In this document: positions 40,922-40,929 of the stretch, piece after piece
Position numbering within the stretch: position 1 is the first letter of the stretch
How the letters are laid out: each line of letters opens with the position of its first letter
Virus record (IMG/VR): IMGVR_UViG_3300022752_004849
Location: 1 to 40,929 of that record
From: a virus
DNA: 40,929 nucleotides
Direction: 5' to 3' (one strand)
Program-made: the position numbers and the translations under genes
The notes under the pieces: generated by a model
Seen by the model: the letters and a program-made list of their open reading frames with translations, nothing else
The model's database searches: none
Told to the model about the DNA's origin: nothing

Positions 40922-40929
40922 CTGAATTT

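Noticed and set aside
1-40929. A bacterial chromosomal locus instead of a phage, suggested by iscU, iscA, erpA, infA and sugar genes
   Set aside because: Fibre, LamG and collagen-like adhesins, T4-type ligase, exact late boxes and tight overlaps point to a phage. Host-derived genes are explained as acquired cargo.

Overview
The window reads as part of a T4-like (myovirus-type) tailed phage genome, probably aquatic. The evidence is: cyanophage-style tail fibres with repeated GALxxxGGxGIGGNL units, LamG and collagen-like adhesin modules, exact T4-type late promoter boxes (TATAAATA), dense packing with TAATG/ATGA overlaps, a T4 gp30-like ATP-dependent DNA ligase, an SleB-type endolysin and phage-type glycosyltransferase, GT9-like and 2OG-oxygenase genes. 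No rRNA, tRNA or CRISPR array was seen. The IscU carries the LPPVK chaperone motif and there is a clear ErpA. This points to a host with a full Isc system, such as a beta- or gammaproteobacterium; that host call is inference.

Layout. (1) 1-8908, minus strand: virion/adhesin genes, namely a partial structural protein at the left edge, three small proteins, a 1192-aa fibre, a two-domain LamG protein and a 741-aa collagen-like/cupredoxin-like fibre. (2) 9005-9514, plus: HNH endonuclease. (3) 12538 down to 9482, minus: coupled erpA - DNA ligase - small protein - infA (IF-1) - SGNH-like operon. (4) 12587-15419, plus: small membrane protein, His-rich exported protein, 49-aa protein, iscU, a glycosyltransferase-like gene, iscA and a small protein. 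Regions 3 and 4 diverge from a perfect 19-bp palindrome made of two back-to-back late promoter boxes. (5) 16592 down to 15425, minus: SleB-type cell-wall hydrolase, a three-helix membrane protein (holin candidate) and a small basic protein. (6) 34700 down to 16682, minus: an 18-kb co-directional island. It holds a GT-A glycosyltransferase with N-terminal repeats, four SPASM-first radical SAM paralogs, a fifth radical SAM with C-terminal cysteines, four members of a glycosyltransferase-like family, an SGNH-like protein, a nucleotide-sugar dehydrogenase, a B12-binding radical SAM, a GDP-mannose 3,5-epimerase homologue and a methyltransferase-like protein. (7) 39386 down to 34736, minus: a subtilisin-like protease on a virion-like scaffold and a membrane-anchored beta-rich protein. 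(8) 39456-40872, plus: GT9-like and 2OG-Fe(II) oxygenase-like genes. GC rises at the right end to about 50% in sampled rows, against 23-38% in the middle.

How they may work together. Six radical SAM enzymes, each needing at least one [4Fe-4S] cluster and five probably needing auxiliary clusters, sit in a genome that also encodes an Fe-S scaffold (IscU) and two A-type carriers (IscA, ErpA). My main inference is that the phage carries its own Fe-S delivery proteins to support this large radical SAM load. The radical SAM, nucleotide-sugar and glycosyltransferase-like genes would then form a surface-glycan or virion-protein modification system. Two further notable points are a possible -1 frameshift at a U UUU UUA heptamer at the start of one glycosyltransferase-like gene, and a recurrent TAAATA-N5-ATG arrangement suggesting leaderless late transcripts.
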